Shown: positions 18,804 through 28,624 of the stretch, piece after piece
How the letters are laid out: the number at the start of each line of letters is the position of its first letter
Position numbering within the stretch: position 1 is the stretch's first letter
Assembly (NCBI GenBank): GCA_022842065.1
Contig: JALHQH010000024.1
Location: forward strand, 113,615 to 177,614
Reading direction: 5' to 3'
Origin: Caldilineaceae bacterium
GTDB taxonomy: Bacteria; Chloroflexota; Anaerolineae; Caldilineales; Caldilineaceae
Length of the DNA: 64,000 nt
The notes under the pieces: model-generated
What the model saw: the letters and a program-made list of their open reading frames with translations, nothing else
The model's database searches: none
Told to the model about the DNA's origin: nothing
Position numbers and translations under genes: made by a program

Positions 18804-18868
18804 CGTTTGTTCGCTGGCAACTCGCAAGGTCGCTGTGGACCCTTCCCAACCGGGAAGGGTTTTTTTTT
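18785..18868 (+). promoter_or_regulatory. transcription attenuator: antiterminator and intrinsic terminator
   Basis: The terminator is a 9-bp stem ACCCTTCCC/GGGAAGGGT (18839-18847, 18852-18860) with a 4-base loop and nine T's (18860-18868). A competing pairing joins GGTTGGAGAAG (18785-18795, inside the leader frame) to CTTCCCAACC (18842-18851): ten pairs with one bulged A. A ribosome stalled at the Val/Leu run leaves 18785-18795 free and would prevent termination; one reaching the TAG would cover it and allow termination. A small CCAG/CTGG hairpin (18770-18786) may add pausing. Confidence 0.8.
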
Positions 18869-18999
18869 ACCATCTTTTTTCATTATTTCGCTCGTCTCAA
18901 GTGCAGTCAATTCGTCAAAGTCACACATGCCAACCAGCTTCAACGCATTCACCAACATTTGCGCAAGTGTGGCCTGTCACAGTAGAAGGAGATTAGACA

Positions 19000-20796
19000 A
19001 TGAGGCAACGTAAACATATTATCGACCCAGCCAGACAGGGTGAGCCCCGCCAGATGACGGGCGCGCAAATGGTGTGGGAGGCGCTCTATTTGGAAGGGGT
19101 GGATACGGTCTTTGGCCATCCCGGTGGTGCTATTCTCCCGACTTATGACGCCCTATCAAAGTACGAAGCAGAAGGCAAAATCCACCATGTGCTCGTGCGC
19201 CATGAACAGTGCGCTGGCCACATGGCCGATGGCTATGCCCGCTCGACTGGCAAGGTGGGCGTCTGTATCGTCACCAGTGGGCCAGGCGCGACCAATTTGG
19301 TGACCGGTCTGGCCACGGCGCAGATGGACAGCGTGCCGATGGTGGCGATCACCGGCCAGGTGCCGACCAATTTGCTGGGCACCGATGCTTTTCAGGAATC
19401 CGACGTGGTGGGCGTCACGCAGCCGGTGGTGAAACATAACTATCTGGTGACCGATGTCCATGATCTGCCCCTGATTTTGAAAGAAGCCTTCTACATTGCC
19501 CGCGAAGGACGCCCCGGTGTGGTCCTCATTGATATTTGTAAAGATGTGCAGAATGCCACTGGTCTCTTCCGCTATGATTTTGATATTGAACTGCCCGGTT
19601 TTGAGCCCTGGCCAACCGTGGATAAGAGCGCAGTGATTGAGGCAGCGGAATTGATCAATCGCGCCGAGCGCCCCCTGATCCTGGCCGGCCATGGGGTGCA
19701 TCTGGCCGGGGTGAGCAAAGAGTTGTTAGAGATGGTGGAAAAGGCCGAAATTCCGGTGGTGACCACCCTCTTGGGCACGGGCAATATTCCGGAGAGCCAT
19801 CGTCTGAGCCTGGGCATGGGTGGGATGCACGGCGAAGTCTACGCCAACCGGGCGATTCAGGGCTGCGATGTCCTGATCGCCATGGGCATGCGCTTTGATG
19901 ATCGCATCACTGGCCGGCTCGACCGCTTTGCCAAACAGGCCAAGATCATCCACTTTGAATTGGATAAGGCCGAGGTGGGCAAAAATGTGGTGCCTGATCT
20001 GGCTGTCGTTGGTGATTTGGGGGAGACCTTGCCGGCCCTACTGCCTTTGATTGAGTCGCGGCGCCACGGGCTATGGGTGCAAGAGATCAGCGAGTGGCGC
20101 GGTGACACCGCCGAAACCGACATTTTACACTTCGAGACCGATCAACTGGTGCCGCCCTTTGTGATCCGGCAACTCTGGCATGCCACCAAAGATGCCCCCA
20201 ATGGTGGCCCGATTGTGGTCACCGATGTGGGGCAACATCAGATGTGGGAATGTCAATATTATATCCACGACAATGCCGGCATGTTGCTGACCAGCGGTGG
20301 CCTGGGCACGATGGGCTTTGCGCTGCCGGCAGCGATTGGCGCGCAACTGGCGAATCCGAACCGCCTGGTCTGGGCCGTGGCCGGTGATGGTGGTTTTCAG
20401 ATGACGCTACAAGAATTGGCTGTTTTGAAACAAGAAGGCAATCTGCCCGTTAAAGTGGCGATCATCAATAACGGCTTCTTGGGGATGGTGCGCCAGTGGC
20501 AGCAGCTCTTCTATGACAAGCGTTACGTGGGCACCCCGATCATCTCGCCCGACTATGTGAAGCTGGCCGATGCTTATGGCATCCCCGGTTTGGTGGTGCG
20601 CAAACCCGAAGAAGTTGCCACCGCGATTGCCCAGGCGAACAACACACCTGGCCCATTCATCATTGACTTCCGCGTCAAAGAAGAAGTGAATGTCTACCCG
20701 ATGATCGCCCCCGGCCGCGCCGTGGACGACATGATCCGCCGCCCCAAAGCGACAGCGGTGATGCAGGGTTACAGTGGCGTCGAGCCAAGTTGGTAA
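19000..20796 (+). CDS. ilvB: acetolactate synthase large subunit
   Basis: A 598-residue ThDP enzyme that joins two pyruvates to acetolactate, or pyruvate and 2-oxobutyrate to acetohydroxybutyrate, the first common step of Val/Leu/Ile synthesis. The catalytic glutamate is E69 in [15 protein letters not shown]. The FAD/regulatory middle domain and the ThDP motif [14 protein letters not shown] to [13 protein letters not shown] are present. AAGGAG lies nine bases before the ATG. It is the first gene after the attenuator; ilvN, ilvC and leuA follow in order, so control at the leader would reach the whole set. Confidence 0.96.
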   Translation: MRQRKHIIDPARQGEPRQMTGAQMVWEALYLEGVDTVFGHPGGAILPTYDALSKYEAEGKIHHVLVRHEQCAGHMADGYARSTGKVGVCIVTSGPGATNLVTGLATAQMDSVPMVAITGQVPTNLLGTDAFQESDVVGVTQPVVKHNYLVTDVHDLPLILKEAFYIAREGRPGVVLIDICKDVQNATGLFRYDFDIELPGFEPWPTVDKSAVIEAAELINRAERPLILAGHGVHLAGVSKELLEMVEKAEIPVVTTLLGTGNIPESHRLSLGMGGMHGEVYANRAIQGCDVLIAMGMRFDDRITGRLDRFAKQAKIIHFELDKAEVGKNVVPDLAVVGDLGETLPALLPLIESRRHGLWVQEISEWRGDTAETDILHFETDQLVPPFVIRQLWHATKDAPNGGPIVVTDVGQHQMWECQYYIHDNAGMLLTSGGLGTMGFALPAAIGAQLANPNRLVWAVAGDGGFQMTLQELAVLKQEGNLPVKVAIINNGFLGMVRQWQQLFYDKRYVGTPIISPDYVKLADAYGIPGLVVRKPEEVATAIAQANNTPGPFIIDFRVKEEVNVYPMIAPGRAVDDMIRRPKATAVMQGYSGVEPSW

Positions 20797-20809
20797 ACCA
20801 ATCAGCAAA

Positions 20810-20840
20810 CGGGGTTATGCGCAGACGGTGCGTAACCCCG
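20810..20840. repeat. 13-bp intergenic hairpin between ilvB and ilvN
   Basis: CGGGGTTATGCGC pairs with GTGCGTAACCCCG through two G-T pairs and a 5-base loop. No T run follows, so it more likely stabilises or tunes the mRNA than ends it. Confidence 0.6.
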
Positions 20841-20874
20841 CTGAATAAGCAATCCAGAGATAAGGACTAATCCT

Positions 20875-21450
20875 ATGAAACACACTCTCATTGCCTGGAT
20901 GCGCGACAAACCCGGCGTGTTGAATCGAGTAGCAGGGCTGTTGCGGCGGCGTAATTTTAATATCGACAGTCTCCAAGTGGGTCACTCCGAGCGTCCCGGC
21001 ATCAGCCGGATGACCTTTGTAGTCAATGGCGACGAACATATGTCCGACCAGGTGATCAAACAGCTGGCCAAAGTGGTTGATGTCACTCATATTGACGATG
21101 TGACCGACTTGCCCACAATTGTGCGCGAAATGGCGCTGATCCGCGTTCGCACTAACCGTGAGAGCCGCTCGGAAATCATTCAGATTGTGGATATTTATAA
21201 AGGTGAAATTGTTGACGTAACACTGGATAGCATGGTGGTCCAGATCGTTGGCGCCGAACAACGGATCAACGCCTTGCTTGAGTTGTTAGAAAATTTCGAG
21301 ATTGTCGAAATGGTGCGCACCGGGCCGGTGGCCATGACCCGCGGTGGCAGTGGTCAACGCGCCCAAAGCAGCATTGCCGGCTGGCGCGCCAGCAGCAACG
21401 GGACGGTAACCGTTGAGAAAGCCTCCCGATTTTCTACTGGTGGCGTTTGA
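20875..21450 (+). CDS. ilvN: acetolactate synthase regulatory subunit
   Basis: A 191-residue small subunit that activates IlvB and confers valine feedback. The N-terminal ACT domain (about residues 4-75) shows [23 protein letters not shown], and the second ALS_ss domain covers about 85-160. A 30-residue Gly/Ser-rich tail extends past the usual end. AAGGACT precedes the ATG. It is 78 bases after ilvB with only a hairpin between. Confidence 0.94.
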   Translation: MKHTLIAWMRDKPGVLNRVAGLLRRRNFNIDSLQVGHSERPGISRMTFVVNGDEHMSDQVIKQLAKVVDVTHIDDVTDLPTIVREMALIRVRTNRESRSEIIQIVDIYKGEIVDVTLDSMVVQIVGAEQRINALLELLENFEIVEMVRTGPVAMTRGGSGQRAQSSIAGWRASSNGTVTVEKASRFSTGGV

Positions 21451-21492
21451 GTATGTTAGAATAATTAGCAAGATGTGAGGAAGAGGTAGCTC

Positions 21493-23127
<1,635 letters not shown>

Positions 23128-23263
23128 TTAGATCTATCAGCAGAAAGGGGGTGGTGTGAATGGACGATGGTCTTGCGGGACTTAGTCACGTAACAAAAAA
23201 TTTATTCAATGTTCGCGCTGTAGCAGATCAAGCCATTCCACTACCCTTTGAAGGAGTTACGCC

Positions 23264-25033
23264 ATGACAACAGCCCAGAATGGTGCACAGGAAAACGGTG
23301 CCGCACCAGCAGCAGAGAGCGTCGGCGACGTAGATGTAACCCAGTTTGTGATTACCGACATCCGCGCCCACGCCCGCCAGATTGCCCACGGCGAGACTGT
23401 CGTCGTCTTCGATACCACCCTCCGCGACGGTGAACAGAGCCCCGGTGCTACCCTCAACACGCAAGAAAAACTTGATATTGCGCAACAACTGGCCCGTTTG
23501 GGCGTAGATATTATGGAAGCGGGTTTTCCCGCGGCCAGTCCCGGCGATCTTGACGCGGTCAAGCAAATTGCCAACACGATTGGGCGCACCCCGCGCAAGG
23601 ACAAAGATGGCAAGTTGGTTGCCCCGCCGATTGTGGCTGGGTTAGCCAGAGCCAGCAAGAATGATATTGATAAAGCTTGGGACGCAGTGCAAGGTGCTGT
23701 ACGCCCACGCATTCATACCTTTCTCGCCACCAGCGACATCCACATGGAGCACAAGCTGCGCATGTCACGCAACGATGTGCTGGAAACGGTGGGCGACATG
23801 GTCCAATATGCCAGCAGCCTTTGCCAGGATGTCGAATTTAGCCCAGAAGATGCCGGCCGCAGTGACCCCGATTTTTTGGTCAAAGTCTTAGAGGTGGCGA
23901 TTCAGGCCGGTGCGACTACCCTGAATATTCCTGACACCGTCGGCTACACGACACCAGAGGAATATGGTGGGCTAATCAAACATCTGCGCGAAAATGTGCC
24001 TGGTGGCAAAGATGTAATCTTTAGCCTGCACTGCCACAATGACTTGGGTTTGGCAACGGCGAACACATTGGCCGGTCTCAAAGCTGGGGCACGCCAGATT
24101 GAAGTGACGGTCAATGGGATCGGCGAACGCGCCGGCAATACAAGCTTGGAAGAGACCGTCTTAGCCTTGCATACCCGCAAATCGGTCTATGCGCTGGAGA
24201 CCAACATTGCCACTACCGAGATTCATCGGGCCAGCGATATGGTCAGTCGCTATACCGGCATTGTGATCCAACCAAATAAGGCAATTGTTGGGGCCAATGC
24301 CTTTGCGCATGAGGCCGGCATTCACCAGGATGGGATGCTCAAACACAAGCGCACGTATGAGATCATGGACGCCTCCACGATTGGCTTGAACCAGAGTACG
24401 CTGGTGCTGGGGAAACATAGTGGTCGCCATGCCCTGCAGCGCAAACTCGAAGAGATGGGCTTCCACCTGAATGACGAGGAACTCAAAGAAGTCTTCCGCC
24501 GCTTTAAAGAGTTGGCCGACAAAAAGAAGACGGTCAGTGACGCCGATCTGGAAGCGCTGGTCGGTGATGAGATTTACCAACCAATGGAGACCTGGGAGTT
24601 ACTCAACATTCAGGTGCAATGTGGCAACCAGGTGATCCCCACCGCGGTCGTTAAGCTGCGCAACAACAAGACCGGCGAAATTGTCACCGATGCCGGCTTT
24701 GGCGCTGGGCCAGTCGATGCGATCTACCAGGGCATCAACCGCATTTTGCAGGTGGAGAACACCTTGGTGGAATTTCTCGTCCAAGCAGTCACTGAAGGCA
24801 TGGACGCCAATGGTGATGTGACCATCCGCATTGAAGTGCCCGACAGCCGTGGTTATAGCGAAACCGCGCAAGGGCGCCCGCGCCGCCGGCTCTTTAGCGG
24901 GCGCGGCGTGGATACCGATATTTTGGTGGCCAGTGCGCGCGCCTATATGCAAGCGCTCAACAAGATGTTGACGACCGTCGCAAATGAAAGCTCCAGTGTA
25001 CGGATTGCAGCGGACGAGACTGTGCCCGCATAA
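23264..25033 (+). CDS. leuA: 2-isopropylmalate synthase
   Basis: A 589-residue enzyme that condenses acetyl-CoA with 2-oxoisovalerate, the committed step to leucine. [13 protein letters not shown] (near residue 47) and [13 protein letters not shown] are the HMGL-like barrel motifs with metal ligands. [13 protein letters not shown] and the C-terminal LeuA regulatory domain (from about residue 440) are intact, so leucine feedback is expected. It has an extra N-terminal 40 residues and an insert around 106-122 ([10 protein letters not shown]). GAAGGAG sits close before the ATG. It ends the ilvB-ilvN-ilvC-leuA run. Confidence 0.95.
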   Translation: MTTAQNGAQENGAAPAAESVGDVDVTQFVITDIRAHARQIAHGETVVVFDTTLRDGEQSPGATLNTQEKLDIAQQLARLGVDIMEAGFPAASPGDLDAVKQIANTIGRTPRKDKDGKLVAPPIVAGLARASKNDIDKAWDAVQGAVRPRIHTFLATSDIHMEHKLRMSRNDVLETVGDMVQYASSLCQDVEFSPEDAGRSDPDFLVKVLEVAIQAGATTLNIPDTVGYTTPEEYGGLIKHLRENVPGGKDVIFSLHCHNDLGLATANTLAGLKAGARQIEVTVNGIGERAGNTSLEETVLALHTRKSVYALETNIATTEIHRASDMVSRYTGIVIQPNKAIVGANAFAHEAGIHQDGMLKHKRTYEIMDASTIGLNQSTLVLGKHSGRHALQRKLEEMGFHLNDEELKEVFRRFKELADKKKTVSDADLEALVGDEIYQPMETWELLNIQVQCGNQVIPTAVVKLRNNKTGEIVTDAGFGAGPVDAIYQGINRILQVENTLVEFLVQAVTEGMDANGDVTIRIEVPDSRGYSETAQGRPRRRLFSGRGVDTDILVASARAYMQALNKMLTTVANESSSVRIAADETVPA

Positions 25034-25045
25034 CAATTGAACTTA

Positions 25046-25138
25046 CGCCGTTACCGCTGGCTTCGACAAGCCCTTCGCGCCCAAAGGCGGGTGACCCAGG
25101 GGCGCGCGCAGGACGAAGCTCAGCCGACGGTAACGGCG
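25046..25138. repeat. palindromic element with CTTCGACAAGC core
   Basis: Arms CGCCGTTACCG (25046-25056) and CGGTAACGGCG (25128-25138) enclose a second stem GGCTTCG/CGAAGCT and a GC-rich loop. The core CTTCGACAAGC recurs at 45386-45396, and a related core lies in 12098-12134, so it is a dispersed family. It may also serve as a leuA terminator. Confidence 0.75.
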
Positions 25139-25203
25139 CAGTTCTGAACCACTCGCTGACGCTCATGGTTCGGCATAAAATAACGCAGATCGGGAAAATG
25201 GTC

Positions 25204-25701
25204 ATGAGCGCTGAGCGCACTGAGGCGACAACACAAGCAGAACGACTCGAACAGGTTTACACCCAGATTCCGGCCGAATTGCAGCAATCCGGTGTGTTGG
25301 ATCGACTGCGCAAGGCGGCAGGTGCCGAGGAGTGGTCGGTGATGCAAATCTTGGGCCACATGACTGAGATGCTACCCTACTGGTTGAGCCACGCGAATGC
25401 GATCATCGCTTCAAGCGACGAATTGCTCAAATTTGGCCGAGCGCTCGATGCACCAGAGCGGCTAGAAGGGGTAGAACGCGGCGCTGCGGCCACGCCAGAA
25501 GCACTTTTGCAGCAATTATACGACGCGATGCAACAGACCAGTGCGGCCATCCGTGCCATGTCGTCGTCAGCCCGCGCAAAACGGGGATTGCATAGTCGGC
25601 TAGGCGAAGTGAGTGTCGCCCAGCTAATCGAAACTGTCATCGTCACCCATGCCGAAGAGCATCTCACGCAAATTCGGCAATCGTTACAAGGCAGCCGATA
25701 G
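25204..25701 (+). CDS. DinB/DfsB-like four-helix protein
   Basis: A 165-residue helical protein of the DinB superfamily, whose members bind a metal with three histidines and often act as thiol-dependent transferases. Candidate ligands are His in ILGHMTEMLPYWL and two in THAEEHLTQI near the C terminus. The ATG at 25204 has GGG about ten bases upstream; upstream ATGs at 25165 and 25198 lack better support. The Rid-family gene follows after 11 bases, so they are co-transcribed. The substrate is unknown. Confidence 0.75.
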   Translation: MSAERTEATTQAERLEQVYTQIPAELQQSGVLDRLRKAAGAEEWSVMQILGHMTEMLPYWLSHANAIIASSDELLKFGRALDAPERLEGVERGAAATPEALLQQLYDAMQQTSAAIRAMSSSARAKRGLHSRLGEVSVAQLIETVIVTHAEEHLTQIRQSLQGSR

Positions 25702-25712
25702 TGAGGTAAACG

Positions 25713-26096
25713 GTGCAAGTTACTTTGATTAATTCACCCCTGGCACCCCAACCAGCCGGTGGCTATGCGCAAGCTGTGGCACTTGCCGACTATCAACAGT
25801 TGCTCTTTATCAGTGGCCAAATTCCGGTAACGGTGGATGGTGTGATTCCGGAAGGCTTTGCGGCGCAAGCGCACTTGGCCTGGCAAAATGTGATCGCCCA
25901 GTTGGAAAGCGCGGGGATGACCATCGCCAATCTGGTCAAAGTAACGGTTTTCCTCGCCTCGCGCACTTATACAATGGAAAATCGCCGTGTACGCCAAGCC
26001 GTGCTTGGTGAGCACAAGGTCGCGATGACAGTAATCATTGCCGACATCTTTGATGAACGGTGGTTGTTAGAGATCGAAGCTGTTGCAGCAGCATAA
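25713..26096 (+). CDS. Rid (YjgF/YER057c/UK114) family protein lacking the catalytic Arg
   Basis: A 127-residue Rid-fold protein. The QLLFISGQIP, ANLVKVTVFLA and LLEIEAVA strands are typical. The canonical imine deaminase RidA carries an Arg in an ARSxVxV strand; here that strand reads KVAMTVIIADIF with no Arg, so this is probably a non-canonical Rid subfamily rather than a 2-aminoacrylate deaminase. The start is GTG at 25713 with GTGAGG upstream. It lies next to branched-chain genes, where Rid proteins are often found. Confidence 0.82.
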   Translation: MQVTLINSPLAPQPAGGYAQAVALADYQQLLFISGQIPVTVDGVIPEGFAAQAHLAWQNVIAQLESAGMTIANLVKVTVFLASRTYTMENRRVRQAVLGEHKVAMTVIIADIFDERWLLEIEAVAAA

Positions 26097-26107
26097 ATAA
26101 AAAACAC

Positions 26108-27973
26108 ATGAATAAATTTTCTTACCGCAGTAAACTCATCCTTGTTTGGCTACTTACCCTGCTCACAATTCAACCGTCGTTGGTTTACGCAGCGCCGCTA
26201 CCGCAGAGCGATGCGAGCACCCTGCAAAATTGTGATCTGGTCGCGGAAACAGAGATCCAAAGCGAACTCAACAGCGTGACGCAAGAGGTGGTGGCCAGCG
26301 CCGCCGCGCAAATCGATCTGGCCCGCATTGTTGCCGCCCAGTGGAATCTGCTCAAGGTCGATACGGTGATCGACACCGAAGTCGACAATGCCGTTTTGCG
26401 TGTCAAAAGCCAGGAAGATTACTGGAACAAGTTGCTGTCCGGCTGGTCTGCCGCCAAGGCTGAAGAGTTAACGCGCGCGGTTGCGACCGAGACATTTGAA
26501 GCGACCGCGTTTCAGGATAAGATGAATGAGCTTTCCCACGCAGTTGCCCAGGAGATCGGTGCCGAGATCGCGGTACTCTCAGCCGAATCAGTTTCGGCCG
26601 CTTTTTTCTGTCTACAGACCTTCATCAGTGGCAACTATTCAGATGCGCTGGTGGGTACCTTTGAAGAAGAAGTGCGCGTCGCCACCCAAGCAACGACGAT
26701 TAGTGAGAATAACAACCTCGACACTGGGCTGCTTGATGTGATCGGTCAGCACAAAACGGCGCTCGGCGGCGTTGGGGTGATCATTGTCGCGCAGATCAGC
26801 CGGCGCATTGTGGTGGAGATTGGCGAGACCATTGCGCAGCGAGTGGCCGGGCGCATTGTCGGCCGGATCCTGGGCCGGGCCGGCTCAACGATCATTCCCG
26901 TGGCCGGGTGGCTGGTGGGCGCGGGGCTAATTGCCTATGATCTCTACAGCAGCCGTGATGGTGCGCTGCCGCAAATTCAGGAAACGCTTAAATCAGCCGA
27001 GGTTAAGCAGGGGATTCGCGACGAAATTATCCTCTCCACCGAGCCGGAGTTACGGCGCGAACTGCCGCAGATCGCGCGTGAGATCTCGAACCAACTTTTC
27101 AACGAGTGGCGCGATGTCAAACGGAATATCCGCCAGGTGCTGGAGTTAGCCGGCGAAAGTGCTGCCTTTAATGCGTTGCTGAGTGAACTCTCTAGCCCGG
27201 AAGAACTCTCTAAGCTTGTCAATTTGGTGGGGATAACGCTGCCCACCTTGGGCCACGATGGCCTGTTACAGGCAGTCGATGACGGCTCCTTTGCCCAGCT
27301 TTATCAACAACCCGAAGCTGCTTTCCAGATTGTGGCCGATACCGGTTCGTTGCCCGAAGCACTGGCCTGGTCAGCCACCGCCGGCAATCTACTGGATCGG
27401 GTGGTGAGCAGTGAACTGTACAAACACCAGCCGCCCACCGGCTTAGATCAAGCGTTGCTGGAAAAATTATTGGCCGTCAGTGATGATGCAGCGATCCAAA
27501 AGTTGGCGTTGCTCAATCCGGCCGCATTACAAGCGCTGCTTGTCCTCTCCACCGGCAATTTAGTTACCCTCGCCAACCAACTCAGTGCAACCGACTTGGC
27601 GCTACTGGCGGACTATGTCGGGATGCTTGATCAAGCGCAGGTCAATCAATTAGTGGCACACATTACCAGCAACCCTGCAACTGTGGCGCAACTCAGCGAT
27701 GCTACCCTACGCGATTATCTTGCTAACAGTAGCGATATCGAGCAGGCATTGGGCTTTTTGCTCACGCCCGCCGAGGGGTTGGCCGCCTTTGCCGATGTGA
27801 CAAAAGTCGTGACCGGCAATGCCCCGTGGCAGCTCTTTATTTATAAATATGGCATGGGGCAAAGTGCCCTGGTCACCGGCGTTGCCATTATTGCGCTACT
27901 GGTAGCCTTGCGCGTGCTGCTTGGGTTAATCGGTTGGCTCTTCCGTCCAGTCACCAGCATGTTCCGTAAATAA
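26108..27973 (+). CDS. secreted membrane-anchored protein with glycine-zipper hairpin (paralog A)
   Basis: A 621-residue protein of unknown function. It has a signal peptide (about 1-28, cleavage after VYA), a helical ectodomain and a C-terminal membrane helix near 590-612 with a short basic tail. The central block about residues 215-285 carries GGVGVIIVAQISRRI and then GRIVGRILGRAGS before IPVAGWLVGAGLIAY, a Gly-rich amphipathic or membrane hairpin. This block is strongly conserved in the paralog at 28625-30430, as are two cysteines (NCD near the N terminus, FFCLQ) and SGWSA-KAEE. Leu-rich helical repeats fill the C-terminal half. I start at the ATG preceding the signal peptide. Confidence 0.7.
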   Translation: MNKFSYRSKLILVWLLTLLTIQPSLVYAAPLPQSDASTLQNCDLVAETEIQSELNSVTQEVVASAAAQIDLARIVAAQWNLLKVDTVIDTEVDNAVLRVKSQEDYWNKLLSGWSAAKAEELTRAVATETFEATAFQDKMNELSHAVAQEIGAEIAVLSAESVSAAFFCLQTFISGNYSDALVGTFEEEVRVATQATTISENNNLDTGLLDVIGQHKTALGGVGVIIVAQISRRIVVEIGETIAQRVAGRIVGRILGRAGSTIIPVAGWLVGAGLIAYDLYSSRDGALPQIQETLKSAEVKQGIRDEIILSTEPELRRELPQIAREISNQLFNEWRDVKRNIRQVLELAGESAAFNALLSELSSPEELSKLVNLVGITLPTLGHDGLLQAVDDGSFAQLYQQPEAAFQIVADTGSLPEALAWSATAGNLLDRVVSSELYKHQPPTGLDQALLEKLLAVSDDAAIQKLALLNPAALQALLVLSTGNLVTLANQLSATDLALLADYVGMLDQAQVNQLVAHITSNPATVAQLSDATLRDYLANSSDIEQALGFLLTPAEGLAAFADVTKVVTGNAPWQLFIYKYGMGQSALVTGVAIIALLVALRVLLGLIGWLFRPVTSMFRK

Positions 27974-28039
27974 CTTATAGAGCGTCCTCTTGTAGGGGCA
28001 CGGCATGCCGTGCCCCTACGAGAGGGTCCTGTATAAGTT
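27972..28039. repeat. palindrome with GTAGGGGCACG core (copy 1)
   Basis: AACTTATA...TATAAGTT outer arms surround a perfect inner palindrome at 27992-28019, GTAGGGGCACGGCA and its complement. The outer arm includes the stop codon of paralog A. The core is shared with 57970-57999. Confidence 0.85.
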
Positions 28040-28069
28040 ACAAGTACTATGTAAAAGAGGGTAAACACC

Positions 28070-28399
28070 TTGTTAATCAGTCTTGATCATTACCCCAATC
28101 CCGCCGAAGTTGAAGTAGGCGAATTGATTATCAGTGTTTCGGTGACTGCGGCCAATGTGGTCAACGATATTCGCGAAAACATTCGCAACCTAGTTGGTGG
28201 CCGCATGCGCCATTACGAGAAACTGATCGAGGGTTCGGTAGCCTCAGCCCTAGCCGATCTTGACCAGAAGGCCAAAGAGAAAGGCTACGATGGTGTGATT
28301 GGAGTCAAAATCGCCAATCCGACGGTTGTCGATGGTGGTGTTGAAGTCATTGTCTACGGCAATGGGTTTCGACGGGTAAACCGTTCCCTAACACCCTAA
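28070..28399 (+). CDS. YbjQ/UPF0145 family protein
   Basis: A 109-residue member of the YbjQ (UPF0145, heavy-metal-binding-like) family, which forms small pentameric beta-alpha oligomers of unclear function. Visible family motifs are [25 protein letters not shown] and [20 protein letters not shown]. The start is TTG at 28070 with AAAGAGGG upstream. It lies between the two paralogous membrane proteins, with a palindrome on each side, so the three genes may form one module. Confidence 0.82.
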   Translation: MLISLDHYPNPAEVEVGELIISVSVTAANVVNDIRENIRNLVGGRMRHYEKLIEGSVASALADLDQKAKEKGYDGVIGVKIANPTVVDGGVEVIVYGNGFRRVNRSLTP

Positions 28400-28452
28400 G
28401 GTTCGATTATCTAGTGCAGTGTTACAGAAATTATGCTAGGTTAGCATTCGGA

Positions 28453-28557
28453 TTAGTCACGGAGTGACGGCAGACGGTAGCCGCAGGTTTCAACCTGCGG
28501 GTCCAGGACGCCAGCCTTAAAAGGCTGGCCTACCGTCTGCCGCCACTCCGTGGCTAA
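28453..28557. repeat. cruciform-like element with two inner hairpins
   Basis: A roughly 28-bp imperfect outer stem (28453-28480 with 28530-28557) encloses two perfect 20-base hairpins, CCGCAGGTTTCAACCTGCGG (28481-28500) and GCCAGCCTTAAAAGGCTGGC (28510-28529). Folded, it is a compact three-way junction. The GTG at 28550 lies in its arm. Confidence 0.85.
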
Positions 28558-28624
28558 TTCCTCAAAATTTCCCTCACACTGTACTAGCGGTTGTTATACG
28601 GCGGTTGAAAAGCGAGAAAAGCTG

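Noticed and set aside
18668..19013. Other frames across the ilv leader on both strands, and a possible T-box
   Set aside because: The other frames lack RBS and composition support and run through the terminator. I found no T-box consensus (AGGGTGGNACCGCG), while the leader peptide and attenuator explain the region.
28550..28624. GTG start for paralog B
   Set aside because: It lies in the arm of a palindromic element and would place about 25 non-conserved residues before the signal peptide.
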